The notes under the pieces: generated by a model | What the model was told of the DNA's origin: nothing | Seen by the model: the letters and a program-made list of their open reading frames with translations, nothing else | Databases searched by the model: none | Shown: piece by piece, positions 22,926-35,886 of the stretch | Numbering within the stretch: position 1 is the stretch's first letter | Layout: each line of letters begins with the position of its first letter | Program-made: the position numbers and the translations under genes | From: Zea mays | Taxonomy: Eukaryota; Streptophyta; Magnoliopsida; Poales; Poaceae | DNA: 64,000 nt | Assembly: GCF_902167145.1 (NCBI RefSeq) | Contig: NC_050098.1 | Coordinates: forward strand, 112,630,207 to 112,694,206 | Direction of reading: 5' to 3'

Positions 22926-25900
22926 TCACTCAACTACTGGGTAGCTCCCAAGAAGACTACTTGTACCAGCTGTTGCATTGACATGAATACGGAAGAACAG
23001 TAGCGTGCCTCCTTTTTTGGTTTCACTGTAGGAGAAGAGCACAACGTTGTCATGGGAATAGGACAATTCAGAGCTTTGTTTGGGGCTACTGAAGTAAATT
23101 GTCGATGCCAATAGTGGCAGATCAGCTCAGAAAAGTACAATATAACCTTTAATATGTAAGAGGCTGAAAGTTACCTGCCAGTCCAGACGGTAAACACTCT
23201 GACCAAGTTTCATCCTTGTACTGCAAATGGCTTCTCAGAAAGCAATGTGCTAAATGAATTCAAAATCACATCAATCATGTGAGCAAGAAACAGAAGATAT
23301 ATTGCAAAATTCCCTGCAGATAATGCAGCTTAGACTGTAAAAGATAGGAAACCATTCAAGAAAATTTTCTAGAGTCAGTTTACCATAATGGATTAATTAT
23401 GATAATATTATGATACAATAATGATGCCAAACTGAGCAGAGGAAAAATGTGGCTCAACAAAAAAATAGTGTATTCACCTTGAGTTGAAACTATAAATTAA
23501 GAAGTTAATTCAAGACTCGGAAATTTTCAATGAAAACTCTGTATGTGATTTTTGGATTGCCAACAGTAGGGAGAGTTCCTATCAGTAGTAGGGCTGCTAT
23601 CTAATAGCTCTTATGGTCAAGCGTTGGAAGTGCTTTTGGGTGGTCTCGCCTACTACAAACTCATGCATGCCTCTGAATCAGGATGTGAACAGATGTAGTG
23701 TGTGAACAGATGAGAACAAGTGCAGTGTGAGTACTACAACCTACTAATGTATCTTTAAGACAGAAACATATAATCTGCAATGCCACCAGTAAGTAATTAA
23801 GCTAAATATGTACCATTTAAGTAGCAGTTCACCTACTTCGCATGCACAAGTATCACAGAACAAGAAACACCAAGCTAGGAGCCCTAAGCAAAAGACATTT
23901 GTCGAATTAAACTTTAATGTATCTTCCAAACACCACCAATCACATGAGTCAGCCTCAAGAAGCAATATAGGAAAGCACATACCTTCACAAAAACAGTCTG
24001 GGTAGGCTGTTTGTATCAGTAGCGATGTACCAAAATATCAATGAAGAAGTCCTGAAGGAGGGGAAAATAGGGATGGGAAGGTGGACATTAGAAACCAAGC
24101 CAGTACATGTTCACATGGCCAGTCACAGATAAAGTACAGGTAACAAAAGCAAACAGGATGAACTACATCAGGAGGGAAAAACAGGGATGGGAAGGTGGAC
24201 ATTAGAAACCAAGCCAATACATGTTCACATGACCAGTCACAGATAAAGTATGGGTAACAAAATCAAACAGGATGAACTACATCGAGGCGGTGATCAAAAT
24301 TTAGTTTGGCTAACTTCATTCAGCAGTAAAAAAACAATAAACTATCCAGACGCTGCAAGGGAATATTATCATAATTCCTTACAATGTGTGCGGTGTTGAC
24401 AGGACCAAACAACTATATGAATTATGTTTACTATGCATATTTTGTGCACTAACACGAATATATTTTCTGCGGTTTCTTTTGAAGACACCAGCGGGCTAGA
24501 CCAACAGAATGCACAACTAAGAAATCAAACTCACATGCTCTCAGCTGTTCTTGATCAGAGGACATGCAACCACATGTAAGTGCGAGACGACACTGTTTTT
24601 TTACCACAAAATTTTAATTGTTCAATCTATCAATCGCTAGTTATATTATCAATTTCAACTATGAAGATACTTCATCTTATTATTACTTTTGCAGGAGAGC
24701 TTCCAAACTAAGTCAAGGGAACTACCGAGGCTGCTGCGCCCAAGGCACAAAAGGCTATGAAGAAATCTGAAGAACAATCAATGAAGACTAATTCTCTTCA
24801 CCGATCTATATGTCCTACATATCCTTCTTTTGGAGACACAGAAAATCCCTCTGTGTTGAGAACATAACTATACTAATCGCTGCGTGCACCATGAACCACA
24901 GGGTAGGCTATTGTTATTCCATTTTTTGCTGTGTAGATGGCGATGTATGGGAATATCTGTGAGGAGCAGTAGAAGGCTCGTTCAAATGTTTAATCAGCAC
25001 CCACTACTGCGGAAGAAGGTTTATTCCAATATTTCTTTCTCTTTGTAACTGTAGCACTCACATAGTGAACTCTTGGTCTTCCATTTATCTATTGATGAGA
25101 ACTTTTGTGTGTTATTCTTCATGCTGATTTGGTACAAGACAGTTTGTACAATATGACATATTCAACTGCTCGATGCAATTAGGAGTACAGTCTACAGCAG
25201 CCTGCAGCTCTAGTCATAATCAACAACACCGTGGATGCACAAAGGATTGAAGCCATGATGTGTGCACCCGATGTTTTTTGCAAGAACTCGAAGCAAGTAG
25301 GAATCATGGCTAGGTCCGGGTTCAGATAGCTTAGAATTTGGGGTGCTTGGTTTCGAAAAGGAAGAAAAGGGTGATAAGGGAGCAGACATACCTGGTGGGT
25401 GATAGTCTCCGGCGAAGAGGTGGCGAAGTGAGGCAGTGTTCGCCCGACCATCGTTGGTGGTGCCGGTGAAGACCCGACCACGGAGGTGGCAGTTGCTGGG
25501 TCAGTCGTTGCCTGGAGAGAGAGAGAGAGCGAGTGAGGTGAAGGAAAGGACTCTTGGGTTGGGTTTAGCCCTCGTAAGATTTGGGCGGCGGCGACCGGCG
25601 ACTGAGGACCTGGAGGGGGCAACTTCGCTTCGCGCATTGCGTGCGGCGGTGATAATCGCCTCGCCGAGGCCCAACACATCCAGATCCGATCGCCGTGGCT
25701 CTCCTGGGAGCGGTGGCGGCGGAGGCATCAACAAGAGCCGACGAAGGATCCGAGAGGGAGGGGACAGGACGCGGCGATGTTTGGGATGAGTGGGAGCATG
25801 TCCATGGTAGAGGCATCGAGCCGAGCGACAGCGGCAGAGGATCCGGAGGGGGGGAGGGAAGCACGAAGTATGGGAGAGAGAAGGGGACAGCGACCTCGCG

Positions 25901-25990
25901 ACCAGAGAAACAAGCAGATTGGACGACCGAGCAAGACATCCAACCCATCCAAACAGCCATGATTTTCCTGATGATGTGGACCCCCCCATA
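22926..25990 (-). other. Gene-like fragments inside the CACTA element (possible capture)
   Basis: On the minus strand, 25430-25990 is GC-rich, unlike the AT-rich rest of the element, and looks like a 5' untranslated/first-exon region ending at a consensus donor (CACCAG/GTATGT near 25390). Further down, 23160-23230 and 22926-23105 look like small exons, with a donor (TGGCAG/GTAACT) and a candidate acceptor (TTTACTTCAG). One frame there reads through HDNVVLFSYSETKKGG and ends at a stop near 22926. I cannot identify the parent gene. Capture of host gene pieces by CACTA elements is well known; here it is inference. Confidence 0.35.
24058..24286. repeat. Tandem duplication, two copies of 114 bp
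   Basis: Two near-identical copies contain GGGATGGGAAGGTGGACATT at 24070 and 24184, ending in GGATGAACTACATC. The duplication lies inside the CACTA element; no coding potential is evident. Confidence 0.85.
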
Positions 25991-27310
25991 ACTTGGAAAA
26001 TCGCACCAAGTGTTATGATAAGAGAAGAGATGATAGATAATAAAAAGAGATATATTAGGTTTCTGTATAGCCCCTCTGTTTCAATATATTATTCGTTTTA
26101 GCATCTTATTTTTGTGTCCATATTCAAATAGATGACAATGAATTTAGACACATATATAATACACATACATCAAATATCGTATGAATCTATTAACACTCTA
26201 AAACAAATACTATTTTGGGACATAGGGAGTATTATATAGATAGATAATATTTATTTAAATGAGGCATTTATTTAAACTTGATTATATTTTTTGATTTGGT
26301 CGGAATTTATTTAAGATGTGCAGCATGTGGGGAACACACGATGAAAACTCGTGCTTTAGAAAAAAAGATATTAGAGATAGGGGTAGAGACAACATACCTA
26401 ATTAAAATAAATAAAATACCTAGTTTTTTATTTATCATATAATGAAGGCCACTGTATATTAATTACACAATTTTTTTAGAAAATTAAAAACATAATTATA
26501 ATATCTTTCGATATGATCTTGAGTAAAAATCTAAAATAGAGCTAAAGCATGAAAGATATTAATTTGTAAATGAAGAGGTAGAATTCATGTTCAGCTTGAA
26601 AAGATGAGGAAACGACTGACCCAAGACTCCCACAACATTGACAATTTCTATACGATATTTACACATGGATAATAATATTTTAAAAAACTACATTATATGT
26701 CTATGACATATACGCATTGTCATGCAATATCGTCATAATTATTACGTTGAGAAGGTTATGACGATTTATTCTTATGACAATTTATGTATTGTCATAGAAA
26801 ATTGTCACAAACATGATGCTAAATTATATTATGACGGTTTTAATGACGGAGATTAAATTTTTGTTACTACACTAAGATATCTTTTCAAAATCGTCATACA
26901 CAAGGTGATCTAATGACGACTTGTTCTAGTGTCATCGACTAATCGTCATAGAAGGCCATAAGTGTTGTAGTGTATCCTGGGTGGTCACTCCATATTCCAT
27001 TTAACACAAAATGTTCTTGTTTAACCATCGGGTTAACATCATAAATAAAACTTCATTTCTAGAACATAATATCATTAAAAGAGTGACATCATATTTATCA
27101 AGTTGAGCAATAGCAAAAAATTGCTAAGCATAGCATTTATTCTAGGGTAATCAAGGAATATGGTTGGTAATTCTAGGAAATCCTTATTTAGGCAAATCCC
27201 ATCAAATTATGAAATATCCGAAAATTAAACATTATTATATGCATTATTTGGGTACAAATAGAAATGCAGAGGGAGAATCCACTTGCCTTGATCGAACGTG
27301 TCCTGTGGGT

Positions 27311-27843
27311 AGAGATGGCAATGGGGACCCGATCCCCGATTCCCCGCGGGGAATTCCTCTATTAGGGGATGGGGATGGGGAAGTTTCTTCCCCCACGGGG
27401 ATGTAAATGGGGAAAAGTTCTCCCCCGACGGGTAAACGGGGACGGGGATGAGGAAGCATTCCCCATCCCCGTTCCCCGTGGGGACCCGTTAAACTTACAT
27501 GTGACAATGTTTTGATGTAATAGTTAATGATAAAAGTAAAGAATTACCTTGTCAAGAGATCACCCGTTGTACAAATACATTAATTTTAATGTGCACATAA
27601 TGAATTTTACATCTAACAATGTGTATAAGTGACAATATTTTACATTAATAACAAATGAAGTATGATTTAATTATAATTTAAGCGGGGATGGGGATCCCCG
27701 ACGGGGATTTATCCCCGCGGGGAACGGGGATGGGGAAGAAATATCCCCCGCAAGCGTTCGTGGGGATCCCCGCGGGGAAATTTTTTTGTCACGGGGACGG
27801 GTTTGGGGAGCTAAAACCCGACGGGGAATTCCCCGTTGCCATT
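27311..27843. mobile_element. Small TIR element with GGGGATCCCC-type palindromes (hAT-like MITE?)
   Basis: These 533 bp are absent from the other LTR copy (junction at about 11540). The ends are inverted: AGAGATGGCAATGGGGA at the left and the complement of AATGGCAACGGGGAA at the right. The outer arms are packed with CCCCGCGGGG and GGGGATCCCC motifs; the middle is AT-rich. (T)AGAGATGGCAA resembles hAT ends, but I cannot see a clear 8-bp target duplication. It has no coding capacity. Confidence 0.65.
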
Positions 27844-29021
27844 CGTCCTCGAACGTGTTTGGTTCGTCTACCCACAGTCAACTTCTAATCATCGATTCGT
27901 GTATCGTACATACAAAAGAATACGTACTCCAAATAAATAAACATACACCATTATATGGGTAACATTCACCATTACATAAACATTCACATATCACACAACT
28001 ATACTCATAAATATGACTAAATCATAAATATTTTACTAATCCACTACATTCTCCACTTTGAGTTATCATTGGTGAAAATTATATGGGTCGGTGACTACGA
28101 AGCTAATTTATCTAATATAACACAGATAAAATGACTTAACAAACTTTACGGAAAATACTTTATGACTAATAATAATTCTTTGGGTTTTATCCTTTCCTTT
28201 CTAAACAGAAATTATACGCATTACTAAAATGCTTATTTATACATCACATAACATTAATATTCTAAGAATTAATCTAAATTACTATTTTTGGACTTTTAGT
28301 ACCATAATCATAGTTATTTTGACATAATTAGCTATCTTACTAATTCTAAGTAATTAAGTGGTATACGTATGAACACATTTATCATGACTAGTAAAAATCC
28401 AAATTTTAACATGACCAAGAAAATGGGACCTAGTACTTATTTTAATTTCTTATATCATTAAAAACTATACTTAAATAATCACTAACATTATATTATTTTA
28501 TATACTAAATAAGAAGTTAATCAAAAATGATTCTAGTACTTAATCACAAAATTAAAGAATCGTGACATAACTTATTTATTTCTGAAATACAAAAATGTCC
28601 ATGTCCAAAATATTGTCGCAGGGCTGATCTATAATTAAACTTATACATCAGGGGTTTCTTTTTAATTGTTTTTGAACTGGATTTTTCGGAATTAGTTTTA
28701 CACAAAACCAGGGGCTAAAATGCAAAATTATCTTCTTCTACCTTGAGGTAGTGCTTGCGCAGGGAGGGCTCGTCGAGGAGGGGAGCGCGTCGATCGAGCA
28801 AGAAAGCAGGACGGGGGAATCTCGATGTCGGGTGTGGCTCTGGTGCGGTGACTCGATGGACTCCGACGAGCAGGGCACGATGGCGGACACTAGCGCGGAC
28901 GGTGAGGTGGCTCGGCTCCGACGAGGCGAGCGCAAGGAAGAGAGCGCGAGGAGGGAGGGAGAGAGCTCGAGCAGGGGAGAGAAGGGCTCGGCCTGGTTCC
29001 ATTTATAGAGAGAAGAGAAGG

Positions 29022-30241
29022 TGAAAGGGAAATGTGCCCTTGGGCCATTTCTAAGTATTTTGGTGATTTAGTGTCCAACACAAGTGCCTAAGTGTAAAAT
29101 GGTGGACAAAGTACAAATCAAGGATAAAGGTATGTTTCTCAGACTTAGTACATTGTTTTAGAGACTAATGTATTGTGTCTAAGTGCTGAAAACAGGAAAA
29201 ATCGAATTAGAATTGTCTTGACTCGAGCAGCCAAGACTCTGCTCAGTCTGGGAGCACCGAACTGTCCGGTGGTGCACCGGACAGTGTCCGGTGCGCCAAG
29301 CTGGCTCGTGCAAACTGGCTGCTCTCGGGAATTCACCGGCGACGTACGGCTATAATTCACCGGACTGTCCGGTGAGCCAACGGTCGGCCGGGCCAACGGT
29401 CGGCCGCGCGATCTACGCGGGACACGTGGCCGAGCCAACGGCTAGAAAGGGGCACCGGACTGTCCGGTGTGCACCGGACATGTCCGGTGCACCAACAGCT
29501 CCAAGGCTGCCAACGGTCGGCTTCGCCGTAGAAGGAAAGAAATCGGGCACCGGACACTGTCCGGTGTGTACCGGACTGTCCGGTGCGCCAGACGACAGAA
29601 GGCAAGAATTGCCTTCCCAAATTGCTCTCAACGGCTCCTAGCTGCCTTGGGGCTATAAAAGGGACCCCTAGGCGCATGGAGGAGGAGACCAAGCATTCCT
29701 TGAGCACTCTTGATCACTCACACTTCATTCCTGCGCACTTGTTCGACATTCTAGTGATTTGAGCTCCGTTCTAGTGTGCTAGTCTTTTGAGCTCAAGTCT
29801 GGGTCTTGTGTGTGCGTATTTGCTGTGATCTTTGTGTCTTGTGTGAGTTGCTAATCCCTCCCTTGCTCTGTGCTTCTTTGTGAACTTCAAGTGTAAGGGC
29901 GAGAGACTCCAAGTTGTGGAGATTCCTTGCAAACAGGATTAAGAAAAGCAAAGCAAAACACCGTGGTATTCAAGTGGGTCTTTGGACCGCTTGAGAGGGG
30001 TTGATTGCAACCCTCGTCCGTTGGGACACCACAACGTGGAGTAGGCAAGCGTTGGTCTTGGCCGAACCACGGGATAAACCACTGTGTCATCTCTGTGATT
30101 GATATCTTTGTGGTTACTGTGTTTTGTTGAGACTCCTCTCTAGCCACTTGGTGATTATTGTGCTAACACTTAACCAAGTTTTGTGGCTTAAGTTTTAAGT
30201 TTTACAGGATCACCTATTCACCCCCCCTCTAGGTGCTCTCA
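29022..30241 (+). repeat. 5' LTR of copia A
   Basis: Contains clustered palindromes with core CACCGGACTGTCCGGTG (about 29255-29585) and a TATA box, TATAAAA, at 29654-29660. It is followed by a degraded PBS, TTGGTATAAGAG, at 30243. Confidence 0.95.
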
Positions 30242-30290
30242 ATTGGTATAAGAGTTGTTCTCTTCAAGAAGGGACTAATCGCCCGAAGAG

Positions 30291-32672
30291 ATGGATCCTA
30301 AGGGAAAGGGGATGGTGGTCAACAACAACGAGAAGGAGTCTATCTTCAACGAGCCGAAGGATGACAAGCCTACCGACTTGGGCTCGGGCCACAAGCGCAA
30401 AGACGGGAAGAAGAAGAAGACAAGGCGCATCAAGGAGATCGTCTAATACGACAGCGACGAATCTTCCTCTTCCCAAAAGGACGACGACGACTACGAGAAA
30501 AAGAAAACGGTCAATTCGAACTTTTCTTTTGATTACTCTCGTATTCCTCAAAGTACAAATGCTCATTTATTATCTATTCCACTTGGTAAACCTCCTCATT
30601 TTGATGGAGAGGACTACGGATTTTGGAGTCACAAAATGCGCAGTCACTTGTTCTCTCTCCATCCTAGTATATGGGTGATTGTAGAGAGTGGAATGCACTT
30701 TGATAGTACGGATAGTACCATGTTCATTAATGAGCAAATTCATAAAAATGCACAAGCTACTACTGTTCTTCTAGCTTCATTGTGCAGGGATGAATACCAC
30801 AAAGTGAGCGGCTTGGATAACGCCAAGCAAATTTGGGACACCCTCAAGATCTCTCATGAGGGGAATGACGTCACAATGCTCACCAAGATGGAGTTGGTGG
30901 AGGGCGAACTCGGAAGATTCGCTATGATAAGGGGAGAAGAGCCAACCCAAACGTACAACCGGCTCAAGACCCTTGTCAACAAGATAAGAAGCTATGGAAG
31001 CACGCGATGGACGGACCACGACGTCGTCCGCCTAATGCTAAGGTCTTTTACTGTCCTTGATCCTCATCTTGTAAACAATATTCGTGAGAATCCTAGGTAC
31101 ACCAAGATGACGCCCGAGGAGATACTTGGAAAGTTCGTAAGCGGGCGAATGATGATCAAGGAAGCAAGATACGTGGACGATGCATTGAATGGTCCAATCA
31201 ATGAGCCTCAACCTCTTGCTCTCAAGGCAACAAGAAGCAAGGAGACGCTACCTAGCAAGGTGGCACAAATTGAGGCGACCGGACTTAATGATGAAGAGAT
31301 GGCTCTCATCATCAAGAGATTCAAGACGGCGCTAAAAGGTCGCAAGGGGCAGTCAAGCAAGACCAAGACAAAGGGGAAGCGCTCATGCTTCAAATGTGGT
31401 AAGCTTGGTCATTTTATTGCTAACTGTCCCGACAATGATAGTGATCAGGATCAAGGGAACAAGAGGGAGAAGAAGAAGAACTATAAGAAGGCAAAGGGCG
31501 AGGCGCATCTAGGCAAGGAGTGGGATTCGGATTGCTCCTCTTCCGACTCCGACAATGAAGGACTCGCCGCCACCGCCTTCAACAAGTCATCCCTCTTCCC
31601 CAACGAGCGTCACACATGCCTTATGGCAAGGGAGAAGAAGGTATGTACTCGAAACTCTACTTATGCTTCTTCAAGTGAGGACGAATCTAGTGATGAGGAT
31701 GAAATAGACTATTCATGTTTATTTAAGGGCCTAGATAGAACCAAGGTAGATAAAATTAATGAATTGATTGATGCCTTGAATGATAAGAATAGGCTTTTAG
31801 AAAAGCAAGAGGATTTGTTGTATGAAGAACATGACAAATTTGTAGAAGCACAAAAATCTCATGCTCTAGAAGTTAAAAGAAATGAAATGCTTTCTTGTGA
31901 ATTATCTTCTTGCCATGAAACAATTTCCAACTTAAGGAGCATTAATGATGATTTGAATGCTAAGTTAGAAATAGCTAGTAAATCAACATCTTGTGTAGAA
32001 ATTGTTGCAACTTGTAATAGGTGTAAAGATTTTGACATTGATGCTTGTAGTGAACACCTAGTTTCAATTTCCAAACTTAATGATGAATTGACTAGTCTTA
32101 ATGCTCAACTTAAGACTAGCAAGAGCGAATTTGATAAGCTAAAATTTGCGAGGGATGCCTACACAATTGGTAGACACCCCTCAATTAAGGATGGACTTGG
32201 CTTCAAGAGGGAAGCCAAGAACTTAACAAGCCATAAGGTTCCCATCCCTGCCAAGGAGAAAGGGAAGGCTCCTATGGCAAGTAGTACTAAAAAGAACCAT
32301 GCTTTTATGTATCATAATAGGAGACATGCTAGAAATGACTATAGAAGTTATGATTCACATACCTATGATTCACATGCTATGTTTGCTTCTAGTTCTTCTT
32401 ATATGCATGATAGAGACATGTCTAGGAGTTATGTTCATCATGTGCCTAGAAAGAATATTGTTAATGTTTCTAGGAAAGTTATGGATGGTCCTTCTACAAT
32501 ATATCATGCTTTAAATGCTTCCTTTGCTATTTGTAGAAAAGATAGGAAGATAGTTGCTAGAAAATTAGGGGCTAAATGCAAGGGAGATAAAACTTGCATT
32601 TGGGTGCCTAAGACAATTGTGACTAACCTTGTAGGACCCAACAAGAGTTGGGTACCTAAGTCCCAAGCCTAA
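30291..32672 (+). pseudogene. gag: Gag of copia A, one nonsense codon
   Basis: The start is ATG at 30291 (MDPKGKGMVV), 50 nt after the LTR. TAA at 30444-30446 replaces the Tyr codon found in copy B; otherwise the frame is open to 32672, 793 codons. It has the copia gag domain (LWHKM-type region, [14 protein letters not shown]), a CCHC knuckle [15 protein letters not shown], an acidic linker and a predicted coiled coil ([20 protein letters not shown]). Length and layout match copy B. Downstream initiation at an internal Met (30636) is possible but would lose the N terminus. Confidence 0.9.
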
Positions 32673-32679
32673 ATTTGCC

Positions 32680-35600
32680 TTGCAGGTTTATGCATCCGGG
32701 GGTTCAAGCTGGATTATCGACAGCGGATGCACAAACCACATGACGGGGGAGAAGAAGATGTTTACCTCCTACGTCAAGAACAAGGATTCCCAAGATTCAA
32801 TTATATTCAGTGATGGGAATCAAGGCAAGGTGAAAGGTTTAGGCAAGATTGCAATTTCAAATGAGCACTCTATCTCTAATGTATTTTTAGTAGAGTCCCT
32901 TGGATATAATCTGCTATCTGTTAGTCAATTATGTAATATGGGATGTAATTGTCTATTTACAAATGTAGATGTGATTATCTTTAGAAGAAGTGATGGTTCA
33001 TTAGCTTTTAAGGGTGTATTAGACGGCAAACTTTAGTTAGTTGATTTTGCAAAAGAGGAGGCCGGTCTAGATGCATGCTTAATAGCTAAGACTAGCATGG
33101 GCTGGCTGTGGCATCGCCGCTTAGCACATGTAGGGATGAAGAACCTTCACAAGCTTCTAAAGGGAGAACACGTGATAGGTTTGACTAACATACAATTCGA
33201 AAAAGATAGACCTTGTGCAGCTTGTCAGGCAGGTAAACAAGTGGGAGGAGCGCATCACATCAAGAATGTGATGACCACATCAAGACCCCTGGAGCTGCTA
33301 CATATGGACCTCTTCGGATCCGTCGCCTATCTAAGCATAGGAGGAAGTAAGTATGGTTTAGTTATTGTTGATGACTTTTCCCGCTTCACTTGGGTATTCT
33401 TTTTGCAGGATAAGTCTGAAACCCAAGGGACCCTCAAGCGCTTTCTAAGGAGAGCTCAAAATGAGTTTGAGCTCAAAGTGAAGAAGATAAGAAGCGACAA
33501 CGGGTCCGAATTCAAGAACCTTCAAGTGGAGGAGTTTCTTGAGGAGGAAGGGATCAAGCACGAGTTCTCCGCTCCCTACACACCACAACAAAATGGTGTG
33601 GTAGAGAGGAAGAACAGGACGCTCATCGATATGACAAGGACGATGCTTGGAGAGTTCAAGACCCCCGAGTGCTTTTGGTCGGAAGCCGTGAACACGGCTT
33701 GCCACGCCATCAACAGGGTATACCTTCATCGTCTCCTCAAGAAGACGTCATATGAGCTTCTAACCGGTAACAAACCCAATGTATCTTACTTTCGTGTATT
33801 TGGGAGCAAATGCTACATTCTAGTGAAGAAGGGTAGAAATTCTAAGTTTGCTCCCAAAGCTGTAGAAGGGTTTTTGTTAGGTTATGACTCAAATACAAAG
33901 GCGTATAGAGTCTTCAACAAATCATCGGGTTTGGTTGAAGTCTCTAGCGACGTTGTATTTGATAAAACTGATGGCTCTCCAAGAGAGCAAGTTGTTGATC
34001 TTGATGATGTAGATGAAGAAGACGTTCCAACGGCCGCAATACGCACCATGGCGATTGGAGATGTGCGGCCACAGGAACAACATGAGCAAGATCAACCTTC
34101 CTCCTCAACTATGGTGCATCCCCCAACTCAAGACGATGAACAGGTTCATCAAAAGGAGGTGTGTGATCAAGGGGGAGCACAAGATGATCATGTGATGGAG
34201 GAAGAAGCGCAACCGGCACCTCCAACCCAAGTTCGAGCGATGATTCAAAGGGATCATCCCGTCGACCAAATTCTGGGTGATATTAGCAAGGGAGTAACTA
34301 CTCGATCTCGATTGGTTAATTTTTGTGAGCATTACTCCTTTGTCTCTTCTATTGAGCCTTTCAGGGTAGAAGAGGCCTTGCTAGATTCGGACTGGGTGTT
34401 GGCCATGCAAGAGGAGCTCAACAACTTCAAGCGCAATGAAGTTTGGACACTGGTGCCTCGTCCCAAGCAAAACGTTGTGGGAACCAAGTGGGTGTTCCGC
34501 AACAAACAGGACGAGCACGGGGTGGTGACGAGGAACAAGGCTCGACTTGTGGCAAAAGGTTATGCCCAAGTCGCAGGTTTGGACTTTGAGGAGACTTTTG
34601 CTCCTGTGGCTAGGCTAGAGTCCATTCGTATCTTGCTAGCATATGTCGCTCACCATTCTTTCAGGTTATTCCAAATGGATGTGAAGAGCGCTTTCCTCAA
34701 CGGGCCAATCAAGGAGGAGGTGTACGTGGAGCAACCCCCTGGCTTCGAGGATGAACGGTACCCCGACCACGTGTGTAAGCTCTCTAAGGCGCTCTATGGA
34801 CTTAAGCAAGCCCCAAGAGCATGGTATGAATGCCTTAGAGACTTTTTAATTGCTAATGCTTTCAAGGTTGGGAAAGCTGATCCAACTCTTTTTACCAAGA
34901 CATGTGATGGTGATTTGTTTGTGTGCCAAATTTATGTCGATGACATAATATTTGGTTCTACTAACCAAAAGTCTTGTGAAGAGTTTAGCAGGGTGATGAC
35001 ACAGAAATTTGAAATGTCGATGATGGGCGAGTTGAAATACTTCCTTGGGTTCCAAGTGAAGCAACTCAAGGACGACACCTTCATCTCCCAAACGAAGTAC
35101 ACGCAAGACTTGCTAAAGCGGTTTGGGATGAAGGACGCCAAGCCCGCAAAGACTCCGATGGGAACCGACGGACACACCGACCTCAACAAAGGAGGTAAGT
35201 CCGTTGATCAAAAAGCATACCGGTCAATGATAGGGTCTTTACTTTATTTATGTGCTAGTAGACCGGATATTATGCTTAGCGTATGCATGTGTGCTAGATT
35301 TCAATCCGATCCTAAGGAGTGTCACTTAGTGGCAGTGAAGCGAATACTTAGATATTTAGTCGCTACGCCTTGCTTCGGGATCTGGTATCCTAAGGGGTCT
35401 AACTTTGACTTAATTGGATACTCAGATTCCGACTATGCTGGATGTAAGGTCGATAGGAAGAGTACATTAGGGACGTGCCAATTCTTAGGAAGGTCCCTAG
35501 TGTTGTGGAACTCTAAGAAACAAACTTCCATTGCCCTATCCACCGCTGAGGCCGAGTACGTTGCCGCAGGACAGTGTTGCGCGCAACTACTTTGGATGAG

Positions 35601-35886
35601 GCAAACCCTCAGGGACTTTGGCTACAATCTGAGCAAAGTCCCACTCCTATGTGATAATGAGAGTGCTATCCGCATGGCGAAAAATCCTGTTGAGCACAGC
35701 CGCACAAAACACATAGACATCCGGCATCACTTTTTGAGAGACCACCAGCAAAAGGGAGATATCGAAGTGTTTCATGTTAGCACCGAGAACCAGCTAGCCG
35801 ATATCTTTACCAAGCCTTTAGATGAGAAGACCTTTTGCAGGCTGCGTAGTGAGCTAAATGTCTTAGATTCATGGAACGTGGATTGA
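32680..35886 (+). pseudogene. pol: Pol of copia A, one nonsense codon
   Basis: 1,068 codons, the same length as copy B, in the +1 frame relative to gag. It has protease IDSGC; a TAG at 33034-33036 where copy B has Tyr; the GAG-pre-integrase motif [13 protein letters not shown]; integrase ([22 protein letters not shown]); RT with YVDDIIFG at about 34933-34956; and RNase H ([24 protein letters not shown]). The single stop lies between protease and integrase, so only a protease fragment would be made without read-through. Confidence 0.92.

Larger units (their letters stand above)
21612..26972. mobile_element. Non-autonomous CACTA (En/Spm) transposon, TSD TAT
   Basis: The 5,361-bp element has inverted ends CACTACAACAC...CCTTCTATGAC at both termini, inserted in the Tekay LTR with a 3-bp duplication TAT (21609-21611 and 26973-26975); the other LTR copy lacks it. 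Subterminal regions are full of ATGACG/CGTCAT motifs in both orientations (21640-21990 and 26720-26960), as usual for CACTA transposase-binding regions. No transposase frame is seen. The interior has gene-like pieces, described separately. Transposition would need a transposase from another element. Confidence 0.92.

Noticed and set aside
29255..29590. Regularly spaced palindromes resembling a CRISPR array
   Set aside because: They are LTR-internal, with irregular spacing, no unique spacers and no cas genes, in a plant genome context.
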